A stretch of 64,000 bases of DNA from assembly GCF_001904745.1 (NCBI RefSeq), contig NZ_MRCD01000025.1, positions 1 through 64,000 on the forward strand. Reading direction: 5' to 3'. The number at the start of each line of letters is the position of its first letter. Position 1 is the first letter of the stretch. The translations under genes and the position numbers were made by a program. This DNA comes from Calothrix sp. HK-06 (GTDB taxonomy: Bacteria; Cyanobacteriota; Cyanobacteriia; Cyanobacteriales; Nostocaceae). The notes below the pieces were generated by a model, which was not told the origin of the DNA, did not search any database, and saw only the letters and a list, made by a program, of their open reading frames with translations. Below, piece after piece: positions 53,982 through 62,201 of this stretch.

Positions 53982-54642
53982 AATTAATGCCTCCAGTATT
54001 AACCAAGTTGAATTTACACAGTTTTGTTTAAGAAAGTTTTCAAACAATTACTATATTTTAACTATGCCGCACAAATTTGACTTCCGCCTGTACAATGCGT
54101 CACCCGATAGCATGATTTTTAGTTAATGCGAAGCACGTCACACTCTTGGCAATGCCTTAATCACCATCAAATCATCGTCAAATCACCGCACTATAACGAG
54201 TTGATGTGAAAAAATAATAATCATAATCGATTATTTAAATTTGTCCATTAAAGAAACCGGGTTTCTAGCCCAAATTTTCGTTTTCATTACAAGATTGGGG
54301 CAAAGAAACCCGGTTTCTCAGAGCTTCTGCTTTACCAACGAAGTCATAGTAGTCAATATGTATTATATATAAATAGTATAGTAAGCCTTACGGCTTTTAG
54401 TTGAACAGATATCGCCCATTAATCGTAAATCTTTGCACCTAACTAAAGGCATAGCATATCCTGTGGTAAGGGCAGAAAAAGTTTTCTCGTCTATGCAAGC
54501 GATTCAAGCAATTTAGTGAATAGTGATGGTAGCTACGAACAAAATCTGGGAAAAATCTGTATAACCCTTAATTAATCAAACTATGTCTCAATAGATTGAT
54601 TAAGAAAACCCATTAATACATAGTATCTAGATTCATACCAAT
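53982..54642. other. Divergent gap upstream of the RND operon and HD gene
   Basis: This gap of about 660 bases carries the promoter of the RND operon at one end and that of the HD gene at the other. It holds the GAAACC hairpin pair described separately and AT-rich sequence. No gene is seen in it. Confidence 0.5.
54251..54318. repeat. Pair of reverse-complementary GAAACCGGGTTTC palindromes
   Basis: AAGAAACCGGGTTTCT (54251-54266) and AGAAACCCGGTTTCT (54304-54318) are each near-palindromic and are reverse complements of one another. They can form either two small hairpins or one 15-bp stem. GCCC and GGGGC next to them extend the pairing. A related hairpin is at 42889. Confidence 0.7.
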
Positions 54643-55506
54643 ATGTTTAATACAACAGAAATTTTAATTGATGCGTTTGTAAAGCAGATTCGTGAAGGAT
54701 ATAGACGTACTTACGGCTGTCTAAAAACAGATTATCAAGATATTATCGCTTGGGCTGGCAATATGGCGTTAGAGAACATTGCCAACAGTGATGCTCTTTA
54801 TCACAACGTCGAACATTCTATTTTAGTAACCCTAGTTGGGCAAGAGATTCTTCGTGGTAAGCATATCCGTGAGGGAGGAGTATCGAGCGAAGACTGGTTA
54901 CACTGTATTATTTCGTTATTATGCCATGATATTGGCTACGTCAAGGGAGTATGCCGTCAAGACAAAGAAATTGATGGTTTATATTCTACAGGCAAAGAAG
55001 GAAAAATGATTCCTTTACCACCTGGCGCCTCTGACGCAAGTCTGACACCTTATCATGTAGACCGAGCCAAACTGTTTATTGATGAGCGATTCGGTGGTCA
55101 TAAACTTATTGACTCAGAAGTTATCAAAAGCAACATTGAATTAACTCGCTTTCCAGTACCAGCAAAAGAAGACAGTCAAGGAACCCAGTGTTTTGCGGGA
55201 TTGGTACGTGCTGCTGATTTAATTGGACAATTGAGTGACCCTCGTTACCTAAATAAAATCACTTCATTGTTCTACGAATTTGAAGAAACAGGAATGAATA
55301 AGGTATTGGGGTATAAAACACCTGCGGATTTGCGTAAAAACTACGCTAAGTTCTACTGGAACGGTGTGTTTCCTTATATCCAAGACGGTTTACGCTACTT
55401 GTCTTTAACCCAACAGGGTAAACAAATCATAGCTAATCTATACTCCAACGTCTTTGTCGTTGAACACGAGCGTCAAATTGAAGAAAAACTATACCTTGTT
55501 AGTTAA
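54643..55506 (+). CDS. HD-domain metal-dependent phosphohydrolase
   Basis: This 287-residue protein has the HD motif set: the first His in ALYHNVEHSILVTLVGQEIL (about 53-60), LLCHDIGYVKGV (about 93-102) with the H-D pair, and VRAADLIGQLSDPRYLNKI (about 196-214) with a downstream Asp. HD proteins hydrolyse phosphates such as nucleotides, cyclic di-nucleotides or (p)ppGpp. The HIREGGVSSEDWL segment and the GASDASLTPYHVDRA loop are specific to a cyanobacterial set, from memory. No partner is adjacent. The ATG has no strong Shine-Dalgarno. Confidence 0.85.
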   Translation: MFNTTEILIDAFVKQIREGYRRTYGCLKTDYQDIIAWAGNMALENIANSDALYHNVEHSILVTLVGQEILRGKHIREGGVSSEDWLHCIISLLCHDIGYVKGVCRQDKEIDGLYSTGKEGKMIPLPPGASDASLTPYHVDRAKLFIDERFGGHKLIDSEVIKSNIELTRFPVPAKEDSQGTQCFAGLVRAADLIGQLSDPRYLNKITSLFYEFEETGMNKVLGYKTPADLRKNYAKFYWNGVFPYIQDGLRYLSLTQQGKQIIANLYSNVFVVEHERQIEEKLYLVS

Positions 55507-55514
55507 AAGTGCTG

Positions 55515-55720
55515 TGTGCTGAGTAGAGTTAGGAGCTAGGGTGCGTAACGCCATAACAATCGTAAACTAAGACTAATGAACTAGTAGCGTTACGCACCTT
55601 ACGAGTTAGGAGTTAGGAGTAAAAAAACTTAGCACTCAGCACTTTCTACTCAGCACTTTGTAAAGATTGACATTTTGCCCCACAACGTTGACGATTAACT
55701 ATTAACTTATAACTATTAGG
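55515..55720. repeat. Composite repeat region: heptamers around a nested hairpin
   Basis: Heptamer-like units (GAGTTAGGAG, GCACTTTCTACTCA, AACTATTAACTTATA) flank a hairpin formed by GGTGCGTAACGC (55540-55551) and GCGTTACGCACC (55587-55598), a perfect 12-bp stem over a 35-base loop. The hairpin seems inserted into the heptamer tract, which continues after it with AGTTAGGAGTTAGGAGT. Confidence 0.7.
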
Positions 55721-55745
55721 TCTTGACAATTTACATAAACTGACT

Positions 55746-56861
55746 ATGAACTGGTGGCAACGTTTAAAGAAAAACCCTTTGGCAAGGTTTGGGGCAATAC
55801 TATTGATAATTTTCTATGTATCGGTAATTGGAGCAGACTTTTTTGCTCCCTATAAACCTAATGAACCACAAGCAAACGGTTCATTGCTTCCACCCACTAA
55901 GATTCATTACCAAACGCGCGATGGAAAATTTATTGGCCCTCACGTTTACCCAACGACGCAGGGAAAAACTGATTTGAATACGGGCAAGCGCGAAATCATT
56001 GTAGATTACACAAAACCCTCGCCGATTCGACTATTTACCACTGGGCCTGAATACAAGCTTTTTCAGGTAAGCTTACCATTACCACCTTCATGGCAAGAAG
56101 TTGATATTCTGCCAGGTATCACTCTCAACTTGCACTTATTTGGTGCTTCGGGTGACGGAAGGATAAATCTTTTGGGAACTGATGACCAAGGCCGCGACCA
56201 ATTTAGTCGTCTTTTGCACGGTGGTCGTATCAGCTTATTCATAGGAATTGTTGGGGTTGCGATTTCTTTTCCTATCGGTATGTTAGTTGGTGGTATTTCT
56301 GGCTACTTCGCTGGTTGGACAGACAGCACGATTATGCGATTTGTTGAAGTGCTAATGACAATTCCCACAACTTATTTATTAATTGCTCTTGCCGCAGTAT
56401 TACCCCCTGGACTAAGTAGCACTGAGCGCTTCTTACTTATCATCGTTATTACTTCGTTTGTTCGTTGGGCTGGTTTAGCGCGGGTAATTCGTGGACAAGT
56501 GTTATCAATTAAAGAGCGCGAATTTGTTCAAGCTGCACGGGCAATGGGAGGTAAACCGATATACATTATTTTGCGTCATATTTTGCCCCAAACAGCGACT
56601 TACATTATTATTGCAGCCACTCTTTCAATTCCTAGTTTTATTGAGGCAGAATCGGTATTAAGTTTAATTGGTTTAGGCATTCAACAACCAGATGCCTCTT
56701 GGGGTAACATGTTATCGTTAGCATCGAACGCTTCGATTATAGTGCTACAGCCTTGGCTGATAATACCACCCGCACTGTTAATTATTTTGACTGTACTCGC
56801 ATTTAACTTACTGGGAGATGGTTTACGCGACGCTCTAGACCCACGTAGTTTACAGCGATAA
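55746..56861 (+). CDS. ABC transporter permease, DppC/OppC type
   Basis: This 371-residue protein starts with a cytoplasmic segment and TM1 (about 13-33). A large periplasmic loop follows (to about 145), then five membrane helices (about 150-350). The EAA-type ATPase-contact motif is EFVQAARAMGGKPIYIILRH (about 261-280). DppC-type permeases import di/oligopeptides or nickel with a second permease, a binding protein and two ATPases. None of these partners is in the window, so it is an orphan here. The N-terminal MNWWQRLKKNPLARFG is the standard OppC start. Repeats precede it. Confidence 0.93.
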   Translation: MNWWQRLKKNPLARFGAILLIIFYVSVIGADFFAPYKPNEPQANGSLLPPTKIHYQTRDGKFIGPHVYPTTQGKTDLNTGKREIIVDYTKPSPIRLFTTGPEYKLFQVSLPLPPSWQEVDILPGITLNLHLFGASGDGRINLLGTDDQGRDQFSRLLHGGRISLFIGIVGVAISFPIGMLVGGISGYFAGWTDSTIMRFVEVLMTIPTTYLLIALAAVLPPGLSSTERFLLIIVITSFVRWAGLARVIRGQVLSIKEREFVQAARAMGGKPIYIILRHILPQTATYIIIAATLSIPSFIEAESVLSLIGLGIQQPDASWGNMLSLASNASIIVLQPWLIIPPALLIILTVLAFNLLGDGLRDALDPRSLQR

Positions 56862-56876
56862 TATCACCAATGAGTG

Positions 56877-56898
56877 GGATGGGCATCCTTGCCCGTCC
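56877..56898. repeat. Dispersed hairpin of GGGCA-N4-TGCCC type
   Basis: GGATGGGCA-TCCT-TGCCCGTCC pairs over 9 positions with one G-T pair, in the gap between the permease gene and the convergent LapA-domain gene. It may terminate both. Confidence 0.55.
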
Positions 56899-56915
56899 TA
56901 TTTATACGTGTCCAC

Positions 56916-57188
56916 TTAATATTCATCAGTAAAAAACTCCGGGTCATCATCAGAGACCGAATTCCCTCGAACAGAACTACTAAGACCCCATACTGGTATT
57001 AGAAATGCCATAGTAATAACACCAATACCAGCACTAAACGCTAACAGTAACCCAAAAGGTATTTGAATCGACTGGTAGGACAGAAATCTTAAAGATACAG
57101 GTTCAGCGTTTTGGACGGCAACAATAGCAATCGCAATTACCCAAAACGCTATTAGTAAAGATGTTAGTAGGTTGGCAATAGTTTTCAT
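56916..57188 (-). CDS. LapA (DUF1049)-domain small membrane protein
   Basis: This 90-residue protein has two membrane helices (about 8-30 and 44-68), and the family's VQNAEPVSLRFLSY motif right after helix 1. A short acidic tail (DDDPEFFTDEY) follows. In E. coli LapA/LapB control LpxC proteolysis for lipopolysaccharide balance. Cyanobacterial relatives are common and uncharacterised. The ATG overlaps no other gene and the gap of 363 bases upstream separates it from the divergent nuclease gene. Confidence 0.85.
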   Translation of the reverse strand: MKTIANLLTSLLIAFWVIAIAIVAVQNAEPVSLRFLSYQSIQIPFGLLLAFSAGIGVITMAFLIPVWGLSSSVRGNSVSDDDPEFFTDEY

Positions 57189-57551
57189 TATGTTTACTTT
57201 TTTAGCTTTTTATTAAGGTTAAAGCTAGGTTAGTCGAACGTATAACGCTATATATAACAGGATTATGGCTAATTGCGGTTAAAGTACATCTGATAAAAAA
57301 CTCAACAATTGGTATACAACATAGCTTTTATATTTGCCACAATAGTAAACAAACTACTGTTGTGGCTGTTGCTGTTACATTGTTTTCGCTCGCTACTGCT
57401 GGTTGATTAAGCTAAATTGCGCTTAAGTAGTATACCAAATAACCAAAATTAATTTTGCTTAAGTATAGGCTTTATCAATATAGCTGTTGAAAGCACTGTT
57501 TTTAATAAAGAAAAGCAATTTTTTGTCGCTGAGGCGCCAAAGTTCATTTTA
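57189..57551. other. 363-base divergent gap
   Basis: This region lies between the divergent LapA and nuclease genes. It is AT-rich with direct TGTTG and TATACC-like units and one GGCGCC site (57532). No gene, RNA or strong hairpin was identified. Confidence 0.45.
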
Positions 57552-58451
57552 ATGAATTTGGTGTCAAATTTTACATTAAGCTATTACTCGACTCGAACAA
57601 TGTTAACCCCTCGACCATTCATAAGCTATCATCTTTGGTCATTAGTTGTCCCAGCAGCAGGACAGCAACGTTTGCATTGCCAAATGCGAAGGGGGTTTAT
57701 TAAAGCACGTCAGCACGAACCACAAGTAAAAGCTTTATTAAAAAGCGCAACTCCATCACAGCGTATAGGTCTGTTAGCGCAAAAAGGAGTATATGAATTT
57801 CATCACAACCCACATCTTCTAAAGCGAGATGATGGCGTTGAAAAAGTCGCACAGCTACTGAAATTAAATTATACAACTACAGAAGTCCAACAAAGGGTGT
57901 TACAAATCTTAAAAAACTATCATAGTTCACCTTTACTACATAATAAGCAAATAATCCAGTTGACGCGCGGTGATGAAGGTTTTCCAAAACCAATTGCCGT
58001 AGAAAAACAAGATTACCGTTTTCGATTATACGCAGCAATGGACTGTGTTTTTATAGAAGGTGACATAAATATCCAACATCAACCCGCATCACTACGGACT
58101 CTACATATTTTAGACTTCAAAACAGGCAAATCTCCATTTGACCACCGACAAGCGTTAGTTTATTTAGTTGCAGCACGATATTTATACCCTGAATATCAAG
58201 CTATAGCTTCGTTTTATAATTTAGAAGTTGGCAAAAAATCTGAGCTAATTGTAATTTCTGACAGCGAATTAGATAAAATCGAGCAAGAACTAGCAAATAT
58301 AGCTATTAAACACCAGCAAGATATCGAAAGATACCAACAAAAATCACAGTTCTTTAACACAATATTCCCACCAAACCCAGGTTACCACTGTCGTTTTTGC
58401 CCGTTTAACTCCATTTGCCAATTCTCTAGCGTACCTAGAAAAATAGTATAA
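57552..58451 (+). CDS. PD-(D/E)XK nuclease with probable Fe-S cluster (RecB/AddB/Cas4-like)
   Basis: This 299-residue protein has the PD-(D/E)XK core: AMDCVFIEG (about 162) with an acidic residue, then LHILDFKTGKSP (about 186) with D-x-K, and a later helix QALVYLVAARYLYPEY. The C-terminus carries C-x2-C-x5-C (CRFCPFNSICQF, about 277-288), and an isolated N-terminal Cys lies in QRLHCQMRRG (about 43). One N-terminal Cys plus three C-terminal Cys is the 4Fe-4S arrangement of AddB and Cas4 nucleases. A second start ATG (57600, MLTPRPFISYHLW) is possible and would keep all motifs. No CRISPR array or helicase gene is nearby. Confidence 0.82.
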   Translation: MNLVSNFTLSYYSTRTMLTPRPFISYHLWSLVVPAAGQQRLHCQMRRGFIKARQHEPQVKALLKSATPSQRIGLLAQKGVYEFHHNPHLLKRDDGVEKVAQLLKLNYTTTEVQQRVLQILKNYHSSPLLHNKQIIQLTRGDEGFPKPIAVEKQDYRFRLYAAMDCVFIEGDINIQHQPASLRTLHILDFKTGKSPFDHRQALVYLVAARYLYPEYQAIASFYNLEVGKKSELIVISDSELDKIEQELANIAIKHQQDIERYQQKSQFFNTIFPPNPGYHCRFCPFNSICQFSSVPRKIV

Positions 58452-58464
58452 ATATATTGCCGTA

Positions 58465-59754
58465 TTAGTATTTAGTTTTAAGTTGATTAAAGTATGAAAT
58501 GTCTACATTTCCAAAATGAATGCTGTAGGCAATATTCAACTGTTCGAGTGTTTCCACAAGCCAAACTATACTGCTTGTCGTCGCTGACTCATAATGATTA
58601 AACAAAATTGCAAATCGTTTTGTTAAATAAGGTTTGACTTTACGACAAATCAACACAATTTTGAGTAACAATCCTGTTGTAATGAGGGTACCTTGGTTGG
58701 CAATTAAATCAATAAAAGTAAAATGCTGAGGTAATGTTGCACTTTCTACTACCAAAAAGTTTAGTAATTGACTACAGGTACGAACTAATAAGAATTCATT
58801 CATTTTTTGGTCATCGGCATCTATTAAAGTACTTTGCAATTGTTTATACAAACGCTGATTAAATTGTAGCTTGCCATATTCTCTATCAATCCCAGAAGTA
58901 AGATATTTATATAAGTCATCTTTAAAGGCGCCATAACAAGAAGCTTGAGTATAGTTTAAAAATCTTCGTGCTAATTCTTGATAAGTGTAATCACCCTCAA
59001 CTCTACCCATAAATTGTGTGAGAGCAGCGTTTAAATTTGCTTCACTTAATAAAGTCGGATTATTAACGGGCATAATTAGTTTACTTGTATTATTGTTTTT
59101 ATCGATTTGTGAAGCTTGATGGCAACGAACTTTCCAGGTAACATAACGCGATAAATCAAGCTCAAAGTCTTTTTGAACTTCAGCTTTGATTTTTTTAACA
59201 GTCCACTTATGCTCAGTTGTTGAGTCTTCTGTTAGTAAACAATGTTCGTATAAATATGGGTAGCGTCGCATTAACATTGCTAGAGGTTGATGAACATTAC
59301 GCTGTGCTTGATTGTGTGAAATTACTTGTGCTAATCGGCGTAAAGCAACATATTGCTCGCTTTGAATAAAATTTTTCACTAATATGTGTAGGCGCCGAAT
59401 TGCCTTTTCACGAATACTAATAATTTTATGACGAGAAGGTGAAGATTGACATAAGGTAATTAAATCGGGGATAAAAGTATGTATTTGTGGCTGCATGTGC
59501 CAGCGATTAATCAAAATATGGCAGCAACGATTCAGAAAAAAATTAAACTCATGTTCAGCGGTTTCAGACGTAGTAATTTTGTATAAAGCCAATAATATCT
59601 CTGATTCGGGATAATCAAAACCATTTATAAAGAGTGCTTGAAAACGTACAAGCATCTGACTTGGTGATTCAACTTGCACCAAATATAACAAATGTTGATA
59701 TATCTTTTGCTCTTCTGGAAGGCTTGTGTAGTAAAGATTTATTAAATTGCTCAC
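58465..59754 (-). CDS. Conserved hypothetical protein of unknown function (429 aa)
   Basis: This 429-residue soluble protein is helical throughout, with no signal peptide or membrane helix. Aromatic and basic patches are prominent (MRRYPYLYEHCLLTEDSTT, SRYVTWKVRCHQA, YGAFKDDLYKYLTSGID), and the final segment ends in SIVWLVETLEQLNIAYSIHF. No family is recognised. It is convergent with the nuclease gene, with a gap of 13 bases between the stop codons, so their transcripts may overlap. The ATG is supported by the position of the first helix. Confidence 0.75.
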   Translation of the reverse strand: MSNLINLYYTSLPEEQKIYQHLLYLVQVESPSQMLVRFQALFINGFDYPESEILLALYKITTSETAEHEFNFFLNRCCHILINRWHMQPQIHTFIPDLITLCQSSPSRHKIISIREKAIRRLHILVKNFIQSEQYVALRRLAQVISHNQAQRNVHQPLAMLMRRYPYLYEHCLLTEDSTTEHKWTVKKIKAEVQKDFELDLSRYVTWKVRCHQASQIDKNNNTSKLIMPVNNPTLLSEANLNAALTQFMGRVEGDYTYQELARRFLNYTQASCYGAFKDDLYKYLTSGIDREYGKLQFNQRLYKQLQSTLIDADDQKMNEFLLVRTCSQLLNFLVVESATLPQHFTFIDLIANQGTLITTGLLLKIVLICRKVKPYLTKRFAILFNHYESATTSSIVWLVETLEQLNIAYSIHFGNVDISYFNQLKTKY

Positions 59755-59785
59755 TTGCTTTCACCGCTAATATATAGTGCTGAAT

Positions 59786-59810
59786 GTAGAGACGTGACAT
59801 GTTACGTCTT
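59786..59810. repeat. GTAGAGACG-type dispersed palindrome
   Basis: GTAGAGACGTGACATGTTAC continues to GTCTT. The arms AGACGT (59790-59795) and ACGTCT (59804-59809) pair, and GACA/TGTT extends the stem. Confidence 0.6.
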
Positions 59811-60152
59811 GTGCCGAGTGTCATTTAATAGTAGATATAAAATAAGATTCAATATTTATATTTTTATCTTTATTATTAGCTATTATGCAATGTCAATTAC
59901 CGCTAGTTTAACAACTAATATTCATATATTTTCAATATATTTACTGATGTACTTTACTTAAGAGTATTTACTGTTCATCAATAATATTACCTGATTATAA
60001 TTAAAAAATTTTACTTAAGCATCTTACTGTTTTTATATGAGTCACTAAATTTAGTGCGTGATAATTTCCAAGGTAATCTATGAATATACTGAGATTAATC
60101 AAGCTTGAATAAAGCTTTGCTATAAAACCATGAATTATTTGTAAAAGTAATT

Positions 60153-60182
60153 GTAGAGACGCAATTCCCTTTGCATCTCTAC
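60153..60182. repeat. GTAGAGACG-type dispersed hairpin
   Basis: GTAGAGACGCA (60153-60163) and TGCATCTCTAC (60172-60182) form an 11-position stem with one G-T pair, over an 8-base loop. It is located 24 bases beyond the stop of the propeller-transglutaminase gene and may terminate it. Confidence 0.65.
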
Positions 60183-60206
60183 TCAGAAGTCAGCGCTTTT
60201 CACTGA

Positions 60207-61886
60207 TTACTTTTGAGGTGGTAACTCATCAAGAATCGTAAAGCGAATGTGATTAATCGCTAGCTCACCGATTGAGATATCTTCTTTTGTAAGGCGTACA
60301 CCTTTACTAAACAAGCTTTCAAATGAAATGCCCTTACCGATTTCGATATGGTACCAGCATAAACCCATGAAAAAGCGGGTTGGATGAGCGCTATAATATC
60401 CCAAATCATCAGGGTTAGACTCCATTGGCAACCAACCAAAACCAGGAACGTAAAATTCTAACCAGACGTGATTAAAATCAGGTTGCAAAGGAACGTTTTG
60501 ATGTTCGGCAAAGGCAGGACACTTGTAGCGTCCAACTGTACGGCAAGCTATACCATTCAAGCGACATAGTGCTAGTAAAACTCCTACGTACTCACCACAC
60601 GAACCAACACCACGTTCAAGTACAACATCAGGAGAGTCAATATAAGGTTTTATACCGTATGAAAGCTGGTCGTACACATAATTACGGATGTTATACATTT
60701 TCCGCAAAATATTAGTTTCTGTACCAACAGCGTCTTTTGCCGCACGAATAACTATACCCGTATCCATTGCCAAGTCATCGTTGTCTACGAGATAGCGGGT
60801 TTTGAATTCTTCGGGCAGTTCGGGGATATTTTCAACGTCGCGCGGAGTAATGCGGTATTTAATCCCACGGACTTCCACAATTGCCTTCCAACCGAGAACA
60901 TGACGTTCACCTGGGGTAAGAGCGTCAAATTTAAAAACCGCAACTCGCTGTCCTTCAATTGTTTGTTCGCTAAAAGGTAGCCCAATTGGTTCAACACTAA
61001 CAACTTTTTGACGGTCAGTATCGCTGGGTAAAGCAATATGCCATTCTAAATCAGGCAAATAAATTTCTTCGAGAGGCGCCACTTCCTCAACATAAGACAT
61101 TTCTATGCGATATCCGTTCGATAAAGCAACACGCTTTTGAGGGTCGTAGTGATATTGTAACTTATGAACAAACGTCCGGTCACGATATGCAACCTCATAG
61201 TTTGGGTCGGCGTTAGGATTATCGCGCACGTAAGGCTCATCTGATGCATAAGCAACATAGATGTTACTTAAGCCGTTTTCGTCTGTGTGAATAGCTATGC
61301 CTGTAGGAGAATCAAACGGTGTAAGAACATTAAACTGAATTTCTCCTGTTGCGCGGTCGAGAGCGTAAACGGTTTGTTCGGTACGGTCGCAAACCCAAAG
61401 CGTGTCTTCACATACTGCTAAATTTTCTACTCCTACTCCGGGCGCGTAAAAGTGTGTAATTTGCTTGCGTGTGTTACGGTCAAAAATGAGAATTCCACCG
61501 AGCTTTTGACAGCTTACGTAAATGGTTGACCCCCATACAGCTATGCCATCAGCAGGATAAGGTAACGTGATGAAATGCTCTAAACCCAACGAGTTGAGCT
61601 TGCATAAATAAACACTGTTATCTCGCACCACCCATAGCGTATCTTCGCAGAGGCTAATGCCTGTTACCCCGGTAAATTCACGACAGGAGTGTGGATTAAG
61701 TACCTTGGTGTTATCTGTATAAGGGTCAATTTCTAGTAAAAATCCCTTTCTTTGGTCAATCGCAATAAGTGTATCCTTGATAAAGGCGATGCCATAAATC
61801 GAGGCTGCACAAAGCGGTCTAATTGTCCGTTGCCCAAACATCTTACCCGTAGTTAGATTATTCAAATTATCAAGTGCGTAACTCAT
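60207..61886 (-). CDS. Transglutaminase-like protein with N-terminal beta-propeller
   Basis: This 559-residue protein joins a beta-propeller (about 20-245; repeated strands GIAFIKDTLIAIDQ, GISLCEDTLWVVRD, GIAVWGSTIYVSCQ, NLAVCEDTLWVCDR) to a transglutaminase core (about 400-520). The Cys nucleophile is in GVGSCGEYVGVLLA and the His in DFNHVWLEFYVPG. The usual third residue (Asp in WxxxD-P) reads LPMESNPDD, so a Glu/Asn or the following Asp must replace it. Possible roles are peptidase or cross-linking chemistry coupled to protein binding. No signal peptide is evident. It is divergent from the P-type ATPase. Confidence 0.85.
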   Translation of the reverse strand: MSYALDNLNNLTTGKMFGQRTIRPLCAASIYGIAFIKDTLIAIDQRKGFLLEIDPYTDNTKVLNPHSCREFTGVTGISLCEDTLWVVRDNSVYLCKLNSLGLEHFITLPYPADGIAVWGSTIYVSCQKLGGILIFDRNTRKQITHFYAPGVGVENLAVCEDTLWVCDRTEQTVYALDRATGEIQFNVLTPFDSPTGIAIHTDENGLSNIYVAYASDEPYVRDNPNADPNYEVAYRDRTFVHKLQYHYDPQKRVALSNGYRIEMSYVEEVAPLEEIYLPDLEWHIALPSDTDRQKVVSVEPIGLPFSEQTIEGQRVAVFKFDALTPGERHVLGWKAIVEVRGIKYRITPRDVENIPELPEEFKTRYLVDNDDLAMDTGIVIRAAKDAVGTETNILRKMYNIRNYVYDQLSYGIKPYIDSPDVVLERGVGSCGEYVGVLLALCRLNGIACRTVGRYKCPAFAEHQNVPLQPDFNHVWLEFYVPGFGWLPMESNPDDLGYYSAHPTRFFMGLCWYHIEIGKGISFESLFSKGVRLTKEDISIGELAINHIRFTILDELPPQK

Positions 61887-62201
61887 AGTAAACTTATTTA
61901 TCCAACGCTATGATTTGCCTAAAGCTTATTTGCCTTATTTCATTCATGCACAATTTCAGACAGTATTTACTTTTATGATGGTAAATTATGTGTTACAAAT
62001 TACTCTATCGAAAGTCAATATTACTTACGGATGAGGAAAACTTGCCAATGAAATGTTAACAACACCTATATAGTATTACTTGTGTAGTACTTATATAGAT
62101 GTATATCTATAACAACAAAGCGTGTAAGCTTAGTCAATGGTTTCCTAACCATATCTAAATTATGATTGAAATTTGTAACTAAATCCTTAGTACTTAATAC
62201 G
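61887..62201. other. 315-base divergent promoter region
   Basis: This is the gap between the propeller-transglutaminase gene and the P-type ATPase gene. It is AT-rich and holds TATAGTATTACTTGTGTAGT and repeated TATATA steps, but no clear gene, RNA or hairpin. Confidence 0.45.

Larger units (their letters stand above)
59755..60206. other. 452-base gap with GAGACG repeats
   Basis: The region contains two dispersed GAGACG-type repeats (59786 and 60153), AT-rich sequence and a 68-codon frame at 59755-59961 that I do not accept as a gene (hydrophobic low-complexity translation, repeat-derived start). Confidence 0.5.

Noticed and set aside
53982-54047. TTG start of the RND adaptor frame
   Set aside because: GGAGG eight bases before GTG 53981 marks the real start; the TTG lacks a ribosome site.
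57552-58451. Nuclease as a CRISPR Cas4
   Set aside because: No repeat-spacer array or other cas gene exists in the window; the cysteine layout alone does not prove Cas4.
59755-59961. 68-codon plus frame after the unknown 429-aa gene
   Set aside because: The frame starts with a TTG that overlaps the neighbouring start codon and runs over a GAGACG repeat and AT-rich DNA; its hydrophobic translation follows from base composition.
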